Notes under the pieces: generated by a model
Told to the model about the DNA's origin: nothing
Databases searched by the model: none
Seen by the model: the letters and a program-made list of their open reading frames with translations, nothing else
Source of the DNA: an uncultured Clostridia bacterium
Lineage (GTDB): Bacteria; Bacillota; Clostridia; Oscillospirales; Acutalibacteraceae
Direction: 5' to 3'
DNA: 9,852 bases
NCBI GenBank assembly: GCA_947626485.1
Contig: CANQSG010000067.1
Span: 1-9,852 of the forward strand
In this document: positions 1 to 6,800 of the stretch, piece after piece
Layout of the letters: every line of letters begins with the position of its first letter
Position numbering within the stretch: the stretch's first letter is position 1
Made by a program: the position numbers and the translations under genes

Positions 1-868
1 GGGCGGTGCCGATGTTGTGCCGCCCCGGGATTTGCAGCGTCAGGCGGGTGAGAATTTCGCCGTGCAGGCAGACGTCGAAGGAATAGCCGATGCGCGCCGG
101 GGTGATGTTCGCCGGGGTGTAGTCGTTCGCCTCGTCAAAGCCGAAGGTCACGCGCGGCGCGGACAGGCCTTCCGCCGCCTGCGCGACGAGCGGGTCGTCG
201 CCGAAGAGGACGAGCCGGCTTGCCATCTGTAAAAATTTGCGGAAGGAGGCGACGAGCCGTTCCATCGTGCCGAAATAATCGAGGTGGTCGTTGTCGATGT
301 TGAGCAGCACCGCCGTGTCGGGCGACATCTGCAAAAAGGTGTCGACGAATTCGCAGGATTCGCAAACCATGTGCTCGCTCTTTCCGGCGCGGCCGTTGGC
401 TTCAATCAAAGGCAGCCGCCCGCCGATGACGGCGGTGGGGTCGAGGCCGCAGAGCAGTAAAATTTGCGTCAGCATCGAGGAGACCGTCGTCTTGCCGTGG
501 GTGCCGCAGACGCCGATCACGTCGTCGTACCGGCGGGTCAGGGCGCCGAGCAGATGCGAGCGCTCCATCGTCGGAATGCCCGCCGCCTTCGCCGCCGTCA
601 GCTCGGGGTTGTCGGCGGGGATCGCGGCGGAATAGACCACCAGCTCGGCGCCTTCGACCTGTTCGGCGCGGTGGCCGAGAAAGACCGGGATGCCGAGGGC
701 GCGCACCCGGGCGAGGGGGTCGCTTTCGTTGTGATCCGAGCCGCTCAGGACGTAGCCGAGGCTGTGCAGAATCTCCGCCAGCGGGCACATGCCGGAGCCG
801 CCGATGCCGATCATGTGAATGCGGTGGACGCGCGCGAGCAGGGCGTCCTCCGGTCGGGCTTGTTTCAT
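1..868 (-). CDS. murC: UDP-N-acetylmuramate--L-alanine ligase MurC (partial, C-terminus missing)
   Basis: Cytoplasmic Mur ligase that adds L-alanine to UDP-MurNAc with ATP hydrolysis, the first amino-acid step of peptidoglycan stem-peptide synthesis. Seen: 289 codons open to the left edge. The N-terminal Rossmann motif HMIGIGGSGM lies at about residues 18-27, the ATP-binding GTHGKT loop at 122-127, the clostridial-type VCESCEFVDTF at 169-178, NIDNDHLDYF at 190-199, and IPGRHNI at 280-286 near the start of the last part of the central domain. Full MurC proteins are about 455-490 residues, so roughly 170-200 are outside the window. The ATG at 868 is chosen because the Rossmann motif follows at the usual distance; a modest Shine-Dalgarno (AAAGGAAG) lies about 10 nt upstream. 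The gene is divergent from cca across an AT-rich region. The GIGGSGM and VCESCEFVD motifs favour MurC over Mpl or other Mur ligases. Confidence 0.95.
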   Translation of the reverse strand, partial: MKQARPEDALLARVHRIHMIGIGGSGMCPLAEILHSLGYVLSGSDHNESDPLARVRALGIPVFLGHRAEQVEGAELVVYSAAIPADNPELTAAKAAGIPTMERSHLLGALTRRYDDVIGVCGTHGKTTVSSMLTQILLLCGLDPTAVIGGRLPLIEANGRAGKSEHMVCESCEFVDTFLQMSPDTAVLLNIDNDHLDYFGTMERLVASFRKFLQMASRLVLFGDDPLVAQAAEGLSAPRVTFGFDEANDYTPANITPARIGYSFDVCLHGEILTRLTLQIPGRHNIGTA

Positions 869-910
869 GGGTCGTCCGCTTCCTTTCGGGGGTTTGAAAA
901 TTCCTCCTCT

Positions 911-939
911 ATTATATTGCTTTTCGCCGCAAAAATAAA
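911..939 (-). promoter_or_regulatory. Putative murC promoter (sigma-A-like -10)
   Basis: On the minus strand a perfect TATAAT lies at 916-911, in an AT-rich island 43 bp before the murC ATG. The hexamer 17 bp upstream (TTTATT, 939-934) matches the -35 consensus TTGACA at only three positions, and there is no TGn extension, so the -35 side is weak. Transcription would begin near 904, giving a leader of about 36 nt. Support rests mainly on the consensus -10, the position and the local AT-richness. Confidence 0.45.
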
Positions 940-960
940 CAGCAAATTTCCCGAATTTTC

Positions 961-1046
961 CGAAATCGCAAAATTTCCGGCGGTTCGGGGTTGCGAAATC
1001 GCGAAAAATCGGCTATGATAAAGGCAAAGCTGCCGAAAAAAATCGG
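961..1046. repeat. Four CGA-A(n)-TCG short inverted elements in the divergent promoter region
   Basis: Four small interrupted dyads share CGA and TCG half-sites around A-rich centres: CGAAATCG at 961-968 and 994-1001, CGAAAAATCG at 1002-1011 and CGAAAAAAATCG at 1034-1045. The first two lie within a direct repeat CGAAATCGC. Centres are 33, 9 and 33 bp apart. The second overlaps the predicted cca -35 and the third lies in its spacer. They could be binding sites for a regulator or chance in AT-rich DNA; no known regulator is assigned. Confidence 0.3.
991..1019 (+). promoter_or_regulatory. Putative sigma-A-type promoter of cca
   Basis: TTGCGA (991-996, 4 of 6 match to TTGACA) is followed after exactly 17 bp by TATGAT (1014-1019, 5 of 6 match to TATAAT). 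It lies in the only AT-rich stretch before cca. Transcription would begin near 1026, giving a leader of about 50 nt before the GTG start at 1078. The -10 box contains the in-frame ATG at 1015, which argues against that ATG being the start codon. Confidence 0.6.
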
Positions 1047-1061
1047 TGATTTCCAAAAAAG

Positions 1062-1069
1062 AAAGGGGG
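1062..1069 (+). promoter_or_regulatory. Ribosome binding site that sets the cca start
   Basis: AAAGGGGG lies 8 nt before the GTG at 1078. It can pair with the anti-Shine-Dalgarno sequence over seven positions with one G-U wobble. Neither upstream in-frame candidate (TTG 991, ATG 1015) has a comparable purine tract in front of it. Confidence 0.6.
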
Positions 1070-1077
1070 CGGCGCGC

Positions 1078-2241
1078 GTGTTCTGCCTGCCCGAAGCCGT
1101 GCAGACCTGCCTTGACACCCTCGAAGCGGCGGGCTATGAAAGCTGGGTCGTCGGGGGTGCGGTGCGCGACCTTTGCCGCGGGAAGATCCCCGCCGATTAC
1201 GACCTCGCGACCGCCGCCGAGCCCGAGGTCGTCGCCGGGCTGTTCGAACGCGTGATCCGCACCGGGATCCGGCACGGCACCGTGACGGTCTGCCTCGGAA
1301 AAACGGCGATCGAGGTCACGACCTTCCGCACCGACGGCGCCTATACCGACCGCCGCCGCCCCGACCGCGTCGCCTTTGTCGGCTCGATTGACGCTGACCT
1401 CGCGCGGCGGGATTTCACGGTCAACGCCATCGCCTACCACCCCGCGCGCGGGCTCTACGACCCCTTCGACGGGCGGGGCGACCTCGAAAGGCGGTTGCTG
1501 CGCACCGTCGGCGACCCGCCTTGCCGCTTTTCGGAGGACGCGCTGCGCATTCTGCGGCTCTACCGCTTCGCCTGCCAGCTCGATTTTCGCATCGACCCGG
1601 CGACTGCCGACGCCGCAAAGGCGCTTTCCGACCGGCTGGAGAGCCTTAGCCGAGAGCGCATTCGCGCCGAGCTGCTGCGCGCGCTTTGCAGCCCGAAGCC
1701 CGGACGCCTGGCCGATTTGCTCGATACCGGGGCGCTTGCCTTTCTCGGTGTAAAGTCCGGCGACCTCGCCGCGCTCGAAGCCCTGCCGGACGGCGCGCTG
1801 CCCCGCTTTGTCGGGTTTTGCCGCCTGGTCGGGTGCGACCCCGACGCGCTTTGCCTTGCCCTACGCTCCGACAACCGCTTTCGCAGAGACGCCGCCGCCC
1901 TCGCCGCCGCCCTCGCCCGGCCGCTGCCCGAAAACCTGCCCGCCTTAAAACGGCAGCTGCGGGAGCTGCCCCTGCAGCGTTGGGGCGACCTGCTGGCTCT
2001 GCACGCGGCGCTGTGCGGCAGCGACCCGGCGCCGGTCGAAAAAATGCTGCGGCGGCTCGAAGCGCAGCCCGAGCCCTACCTGCCCGCCCACCTGCCGATC
2101 GACGGCAACGACCTGCGCGCCCTCGGCTTTTCGGGGCGTCAAGTCGGCGAGGTGCTCGAGGCGCTGCTGAGCCGCTGCATCGACGAGCCGAGCTGCGCGA
2201 CGCGCGAGGCGCTGTTACAGCTTGCAAGTCGCATGCGCTGA
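1078..2241 (+). CDS. cca: CCA tRNA nucleotidyltransferase (class II)
   Basis: Adds or repairs the 3'-terminal CCA of tRNAs in the cytoplasm, without a nucleic-acid template. From the GTG at 1078 it is 387 residues, within the usual range for bacterial class II enzymes (B. subtilis Cca is about 400). Seen: motif A VGGAVRD (25-31) with the catalytic DxD pair D40 and D42; RHGTVTV (65-71); motif C RRDFTVNAIAY (110-120); nucleotide-selecting EDALR (153-157) followed by ILRLYRFACQLDF; then SRERIRAELL (191-200), at the neck/body boundary. No HD phosphohydrolase motif is visible in the C-terminal half. The start is chosen from the Shine-Dalgarno and promoter positions; an ATG at 1015 would add 21 basic residues with no family counterpart that I know of. 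The gene is followed closely by a strong terminator and appears monocistronic. A dedicated A-adding enzyme or poly(A) polymerase is the main alternative, since these share the fold and cannot be excluded by motifs alone. Confidence 0.93.
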   Translation: MFCLPEAVQTCLDTLEAAGYESWVVGGAVRDLCRGKIPADYDLATAAEPEVVAGLFERVIRTGIRHGTVTVCLGKTAIEVTTFRTDGAYTDRRRPDRVAFVGSIDADLARRDFTVNAIAYHPARGLYDPFDGRGDLERRLLRTVGDPPCRFSEDALRILRLYRFACQLDFRIDPATADAAKALSDRLESLSRERIRAELLRALCSPKPGRLADLLDTGALAFLGVKSGDLAALEALPDGALPRFVGFCRLVGCDPDALCLALRSDNRFRRDAAALAAALARPLPENLPALKRQLRELPLQRWGDLLALHAALCGSDPAPVEKMLRRLEAQPEPYLPAHLPIDGNDLRALGFSGRQVGEVLEALLSRCIDEPSCATREALLQLASRMR

Positions 2242-2248
2242 AAGCCGT

Positions 2249-2277
2249 CACCGAACCCGCAAACGCGTCATAGAATG
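2249..2277 (+). promoter_or_regulatory. Putative sigma-K-like promoter of dpaAB
   Basis: CACC (2249-2252) and CATAGAATG (2269-2277), separated by 16 bp, resemble the Bacillus sigma-K pattern of mACm, about 16 bp, then CATAnnnTA; only the last A of the -10 is missing. dpaAB (spoVF) is a known mother-cell sigma-K target in B. subtilis, so a sigma-K site here is expected. The -10 sits in the left arm of the cca terminator, so a start near 2283-2285 would fall in the hairpin loop and the dpaAB transcript would not carry the full hairpin. This is inference from one site. Confidence 0.4.
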
Positions 2278-2310
2278 GAACGAAAACGGTTTCCTTCTAT
2301 GACGCTTTTT
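2265..2310 (+). terminator. Rho-independent terminator of cca
   Basis: An 11-bp perfect stem (2265-2275 with 2295-2305) continues after a single bulged T at 2276 with four more pairs (2277-2280 with 2291-2294). The loop is about 10 nt, and TTTTT follows at 2306-2310. It begins 23 bp after the cca stop and ends 15 bp before the dpaA ATG, so it should separate cca from dpaAB. Confidence 0.85.
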
Positions 2311-2314
2311 GTGT

Positions 2315-2320
2315 GGTGAT
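2315..2320 (+). promoter_or_regulatory. Atypical Shine-Dalgarno of dpaA
   Basis: GGTGAT lies 5 nt before the ATG at 2326. It matches the 3' part of the extended consensus AAGGAGGTGATC rather than the usual GGAGG core. The space for a ribosome site is tight because the terminator T-tract ends at 2310. Confidence 0.5.
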
Positions 2321-2325
2321 GCAAA

Positions 2326-3192
2326 ATGAAAATCGCGATCCTCGGCGGGGACGCCCGCCAGATCTTTCTTTACGACCGGCTGACGCGCGCGGGGCACGAC
2401 GTTCTGCTCTGGGGTGTCGCCGGGGCGCCCGAGGCGGCGGCCGTCCCCCTGGAAACGGCGCTTGACGCCGATTTGATCCTCCTGCCCCAGCCCTCGAGCC
2501 GGGACGGGAAAACCTTGTTTGCGCCGGCGGCGGAGCGGGAATTGCCGCTCGACGAGCTGGCAAAAAAGCTGCCCCCGCGCCGGCTCGTGCTGACCGCCGG
2601 GGTCCGTTTGCCGGGCTGCCGCTGCATCGACTACGGCGCGCGGGAGGAGTTGGCGGTGCTCGGCGCCGTGCCGACCGCCGAGGCCGCCATCGAGATCGCC
2701 ATGCACGAGACGAAGCGCACCCTTTGGGAGGCGGCGGCGCTGGTCATCGGCTACGGGCGCATCGGGCGAATCCTCTGCGACCGGCTCGCGGGATTCGGCT
2801 GCCGCGTCACCGCCACGGCGCGCAAGCCGGCGGATTTTGCGGCGATCCGCGCCGCCGGGTTCGAGTACCGCGCGACGGCCGACCTCGCCGCCGACGTCGA
2901 CCGTTACGATCTTGTTTTCAACACGGTGCCCCACACCGTGCTCGACCGGGCGGCGCTCGAACGCCTGCGCCCCGGCGCGCTCGTCATCGATCTGGCGTCG
3001 ATGCCCGGCGGCGTCGATGCCCCGGCGGCAAAAGCCCTCGGCGTGCGGGTCATCCACGCCCTCGCCCTGCCGGGGCGTTACGCGCCCGAGACGGCTGCCG
3101 ACGCGATTTTTGCGACCGTGTGCGCCATCCTCGCCGAGCAGGCGCCCGGTTCGACACCACCGCACAACGCGGAGAACGGAGGATGCTTATGA
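2326..3192 (+). CDS. dpaA: Dipicolinate synthase subunit A (SpoVFA)
   Basis: With DpaB, makes dipicolinic acid from a dihydrodipicolinate-pathway intermediate in the mother cell during sporulation; the product is loaded into the spore core with calcium and supports heat resistance. Seen: 288 residues (B. subtilis SpoVFA is 297). The N-terminus MKIAILGGDARQ carries the family GGDAR signature (7-11). A second Rossmann half has AEAAIEIAMHET (118-129) and the nucleotide-binding GYGRIG (142-147). Family C-terminal signatures IDLASMPGGVD (221-231) and ALPGRYAPETA (247-257) follow. No signal peptide or membrane segment is visible, consistent with a cytoplasmic enzyme. The TGA overlaps the dpaB ATG (ATGA), indicating translational coupling. 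Other NAD(P)-binding dehydrogenases share the Rossmann fold, but the paired DpaB and the signatures make DpaA secure. Confidence 0.95.
   Translation: MKIAILGGDARQIFLYDRLTRAGHDVLLWGVAGAPEAAAVPLETALDADLILLPQPSSRDGKTLFAPAAERELPLDELAKKLPPRRLVLTAGVRLPGCRCIDYGAREELAVLGAVPTAEAAIEIAMHETKRTLWEAAALVIGYGRIGRILCDRLAGFGCRVTATARKPADFAAIRAAGFEYRATADLAADVDRYDLVFNTVPHTVLDRAALERLRPGALVIDLASMPGGVDAPAAKALGVRVIHALALPGRYAPETAADAIFATVCAILAEQAPGSTPPHNAENGGCL
3178..3182 (+). promoter_or_regulatory. Ribosome binding site that sets the dpaB start
   Basis: GGAGG inside the end of dpaA lies 6 nt before the ATG at 3189. The ATG at 3183, two codons upstream in the same frame, directly abuts it and is too close to be used. 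This favours the downstream ATG. Confidence 0.75.
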
Positions 3193-3761
3193 ACGGAATC
3201 ACGGCGGGCTGCGCCGTTTGCGGCTCGTTCTGCACCATCGCGCAGGCGACCGCGCAGATTCGGGTGCTGCTCGATCTGGGGGTGCGGGTCGTGCCCATCT
3301 TTTCCCCCATCGTCTACCGCACCGACACCCGCTTCGGCAAGGCGGCCGATCTGATCGCGCGGGTGACGGCGGAATGCGGCAGACCCGTTTTGCACGAAAT
3401 TCCCGAGGTCGAGCCCATCGGCCCGCAGAATCTGCTCGATATTTTAGTCGTCGCGCCCTGCACCGGCAACACGCTCGGCAAGCTGGCCTGCGGCGTCACC
3501 GACACCTGCGTGACGCTGGCGGTCAAGGCGCATCTGCGCAACGGCAAGCCCGTCGTCCTCGCCATCGCGACCAACGACGCGCTGGGCGCTTCGGGCAAGA
3601 ACATCGGCCTGCTCGCCAACACGCAGAACATCTATTTCGTCCCCTTCGGGCAGGACGACCCGACCGGCAAGCAGAAGTCGCTCGTCGCCGATTTCACCCG
3701 AATCCCCGACGTCATGCGCGCCGCCCTCGAGGGCAGGCAGTATCAGCCAATGCTGCTCTGA
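3189..3761 (+). CDS. dpaB: Dipicolinate synthase subunit B (SpoVFB)
   Basis: Second subunit of dipicolinate synthase, a flavoprotein-fold protein acting with DpaA in the sporulating mother cell. Seen: 190 residues (B. subtilis SpoVFB is 200). The N-terminal glycine/cysteine strand-loop CAVCGSFCT (8-16) corresponds to the LTGSHCT region of Bacillus homologues. TDTRFGKA (45-52), the phosphate-binding-like APCTGNTLGKLA (89-100), GVTDT (102-106), KPVVLAIATNDALG (120-133), NTQNIYFVPFGQDDP (144-158) and the C-terminal ALEGRQYQPMLL (179-190) all match the family closely. The start overlaps the dpaA stop by 4 nt, so both subunits should be made together. The gene ends just before a bidirectional terminator, making dpaAB a self-contained two-gene unit. 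Generic flavoprotein decarboxylases are related, but the position beside dpaA settles the assignment. Confidence 0.96.
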   Translation: MNGITAGCAVCGSFCTIAQATAQIRVLLDLGVRVVPIFSPIVYRTDTRFGKAADLIARVTAECGRPVLHEIPEVEPIGPQNLLDILVVAPCTGNTLGKLACGVTDTCVTLAVKAHLRNGKPVVLAIATNDALGASGKNIGLLANTQNIYFVPFGQDDPTGKQKSLVADFTRIPDVMRAALEGRQYQPMLL

Positions 3762-3779
3762 CGCGCCGGATAAAATGTG

Positions 3780-3819
3780 AAAATCCCGCCCGCAGAACTG
3801 CTTGCGGACGGGATTTTTT
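3780..3819. terminator. Bidirectional terminator between dpaB and addA
   Basis: Nine pairs (3780-3788 with 3809-3817), one C/A mismatch, then five pairs (3790-3794 with 3803-3807) around an 8-nt loop. The plus strand ends in TTTTTT (3814-3819); on the minus strand the A-rich left flank gives a T-run and the mismatch becomes a G-U pair. It lies between convergent stops at 3761 and 3827, so it can serve dpaAB and addBA alike. Confidence 0.85.
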
Positions 3820-3826
3820 GCGCGGC

Positions 3827-6800
3827 TCAGGCGGGCTCGGGCGGGTTCGGGTCGACCGGGATGATCTCGCCCAGATGGAAGGAATAGAGCAGCAATTCGC
3901 GCACCGGGCGGCCGGTCATGCGGCGGACGGCGTCGCCGTAGATGCGCAGCTGTTCGCCGTAGGCAAGCGCGAGCGCCGCGCCGTTTGCCACGCGGTCGGT
4001 CTTGAAATCGAGCACGACGAGGCCGCCGTCGGGCTCCTCGAACAGGCAGTCGACCGCGCCCTGCACGACCACCGGCTCGCTCGCGAGGGGTTCGGGCAGG
4101 GTTTCATCGACCCGGCCGGCGGGAATTTCGGTCAAAAACCGCATTTCGCGGCGCACCGATTTCGCGCGGGAGAGGCGGTCGAACAGCGGGCTGTGCAGGA
4201 AGACGTCGAGCGCCGCGCGGTCGATACAGGCGGCGTCCTGCTCGCGCAGGAATTCCCATTCGACCAGCCGCGAAAGCTCTGCCTCGGGGTCGCGCCGCAG
4301 CGCCGCGAGGTCGGCGAACTGCATGCAGGCGTGCATCGCCGTGCCCCGCTCGGCGGGCGTCATGCCGGACTGCGAGAGGAAGGCCGGGCGGGCGGTGAAT
4401 TCGTGCAGGCGGCGCTCGGTGCGCTCGGCGAGGTCGGAAACCGCGCTTTTCGCCTCGACGTGCCGCAGGGCGGCGTAGGGGTAAGGATAGGCAAAGCGCG
4501 CATGCAACGCGTCGCACAGCGTCGCGTCGGGCTCTGCCGTTTTTTGCGCGGGCTCGTTTGCCGGCTGCGCCTCGTCTGGCTGCTCGAGCGCGTCGTCCGC
4601 GCGAGGCGAGAGGGCGCGCACCGTCAGGCGCGACCGGGCGTCGACGGGGACGAGGCTGACGCCCGCCTGCCGCCGCAGCGCCGCACCGTCGGGATGCAGC
4701 AGCAGATAATACACCAGCCAGTCCGAAAAGCTGTTGGCGGAACCGACCAACGAAGCGGGGAGGCGGCCGTTCGCCGTGTCGGTCAGGAGCAGGGCGTCGG
4801 CTTTTTTCGACAGCTGTTCGTCGATCTTTTTTAAAGAGACGACAAAATGCAGCCGCTCCTCGGCGCGGGTCATGGCGACGTAGGCCAGCCGCAGCTCCTC
4901 GGCGCGCATCCTTTCCCCGCGGGAACGGGATTGCAGGGCGCGCGGCAGCGTTTCCTGCCGCTGCCTGGCGGCGGCGTCGAAATAGCGCAGCGCGATCCCC
5001 TCCCCCTCCGAGAGCATCAGGTGCTTCTTCTGGTCGTCGGTATTGAAGGCGGCGCTGCCGCTGACATAAAAGCAGATCGGGAATTGCAGCCCCTTCGAGC
5101 GGTGGATGCTCAACAGCCGCACGGCGTCCTCCCCGCCGTTCGACGCCGATTTCAGCCCGCTTTCCGCCAGCTTGTCGAGGTAGCGCAGAAAGCCGCCGAG
5201 CCCGCGGCCGCCGCCCTGTTCGAAGGTGCGGGCGTGGGCGCAGAGGGCGAGCAGATTCGACCGCCGCCGGGCGCCGTCGGGCGTCGCGAGGACGAGCGCC
5301 GGGTAGTCGGTCAGGGCGTAAAGCCGGTCGATCAAGCGGCTCGGCGGGAGCAAAACCGCCTGCTTGCGGAAGTCGCGCAGCGCGTCGAGGCAGGCGCTCG
5401 CGTGGGCGTCGCCCCGGTCGGCGGCTTTTGCCAGCGCGTTATACAGCGCCCCGCGCGGCGAGGCGGCGCGCATTTCGGCGAGCTCGTCGGCGGTAAAGCC
5501 GAAGATCGGCGAGGCGAGCACCGTGAGCAGCGGCACGTCGCGGGTGGGGTTGTCGATGACCGAAAGCAGCGACGTCATCACGCGCAGCTCGGTCGTTTCG
5601 AGATAGCCCTCCGGCTCGAAGGAGACCGGGATGCCGGCGCGGCGCAGCTCGTCGGCGTAGATGCCGGCCTTGCCCTGCATCGAGCGCAGCAGAATGGCGA
5701 TATCGCCGTACCGCACCCTGCGCAGCCGCGTCGGGTCGGCTTTGTCGCGCAGCCCTTCCCCGCCCTCGACGAGCGCCTGAATTTCGCGGGCGACGTGGCG
5801 CGCTTCGGAGGCGATGCCGCCTTTTGTTTCGTCGCCGCACTCGAGCAGGTCGACCTGCACGCCGCGAATTCCCGTCTCCTGCGGGAAGACGCCGAGCGGG
5901 TCGAGCGCCTCCTCGTCGCCGTAACCAGACATGCCGGCCTCGGCGGACATGAAGATGCCGAAAAAGTCGTTGACGGCGGCGCAGATTTCGGGACAGCTGC
6001 GGAAATTGCCCCGCAAAATCACCTTTTTCTCGGCGTCGGCGGCGGCGGTATCATAGGGCAGAAAATCGTCCTTTTTGCGCCGGAATTGCGCCGGGTCGGC
6101 GCCCCGGAAGCCGTAAATGCTCTGCTTCAAGTCGCCGACGGCGAAGAGCCGCCGCCCGTGGTCGGAGAGGGCGTAAAAGAGCAGATCCTGCATCTCGTTG
6201 ACGTCCTGGTATTCGTCGACCATCACCTGATCGTAGGCGGCGCAGAGGCTGTCCGCCAGCGGCAGATAGCGGACGCCGTCGTCCGTCGGCTCGCAGAGCA
6301 GCGAGAGGGCGAGGTGCTCGGTCTGAGAAAAGCTCAAAACGTTGCGCTCGCGCAGCATCTCCCACAGCCGCGCTTCATACGCCTGCGTCAGCCGCAGCAG
6401 CAGCGCAAGGTGGGGGGCGACGGCGCGCAGGTGGCCTTCGACCGTCGCGCGGTCGGCGTAAAAGAGCCGCTTGAGCTTTGAAACCTTGTCCTTGGCGTCG
6501 TCTCTCGCGGTCCTCGCCGCGTGCACCCGCGGGTCGGGCTCGTCCTTTGCTCTGCCGAGGCGCGGGTAGCCGAAATCGGACGCCGCCGCGAAAACGCCGT
6601 CCCAGTCCCGCGCGTCGATGCAGGTTTGCAGCGCGTCGAGAAAGCCGAGCCCCGCGCGCAGGTTGTCGCCGTATTTTTCGAGCATTTTCGGCAGCGTGTC
6701 GAGGGCGTCGAGCGCGGCGCACAGCGTTTCCCGCGCTTCATCGACCGTCTTTTGCGCGACGGCGAAGGCGGGTTCGAACCAGTCGCTCGACGGCAGGTCG

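Noticed and set aside
1033..1046. Small hairpin (CCGA, A-rich loop, TCGG) in the cca leader as a riboswitch or attenuator
   Set aside because: Only about four or five pairs with an A-rich loop and no T-tract. The leader is about 50 nt, too short for a known riboswitch class.
865..1440. Minus-strand ORF of 191 codons leading into murC
   Set aside because: It overlaps the conserved catalytic part of cca in antisense and the divergent promoter region; its C-terminal part is simply translated intergenic DNA.
2248..3165. Minus-strand ORF of 305 codons opposite dpaA
   Set aside because: Antisense to dpaA and running through the cca terminator hairpin; composition is typical of a GC-rich shadow.
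2837..4834. Plus-strand ORF of 665 codons spanning dpaA, dpaB and the 3' end of addA
   Set aside because: It runs out of frame through two well-supported genes, straight across the bidirectional terminator, and antisense to addA. The translation is Arg/Ala-rich shadow sequence with no family motif.
4847..6481. Plus-strand ORF of 544 codons opposite addA
   Set aside because: It is fully antisense to addA, whose helicase motifs are intact. Long open antisense frames are expected in GC-rich DNA with strong third-position bias. No promoter or ribosome site of its own is evident.
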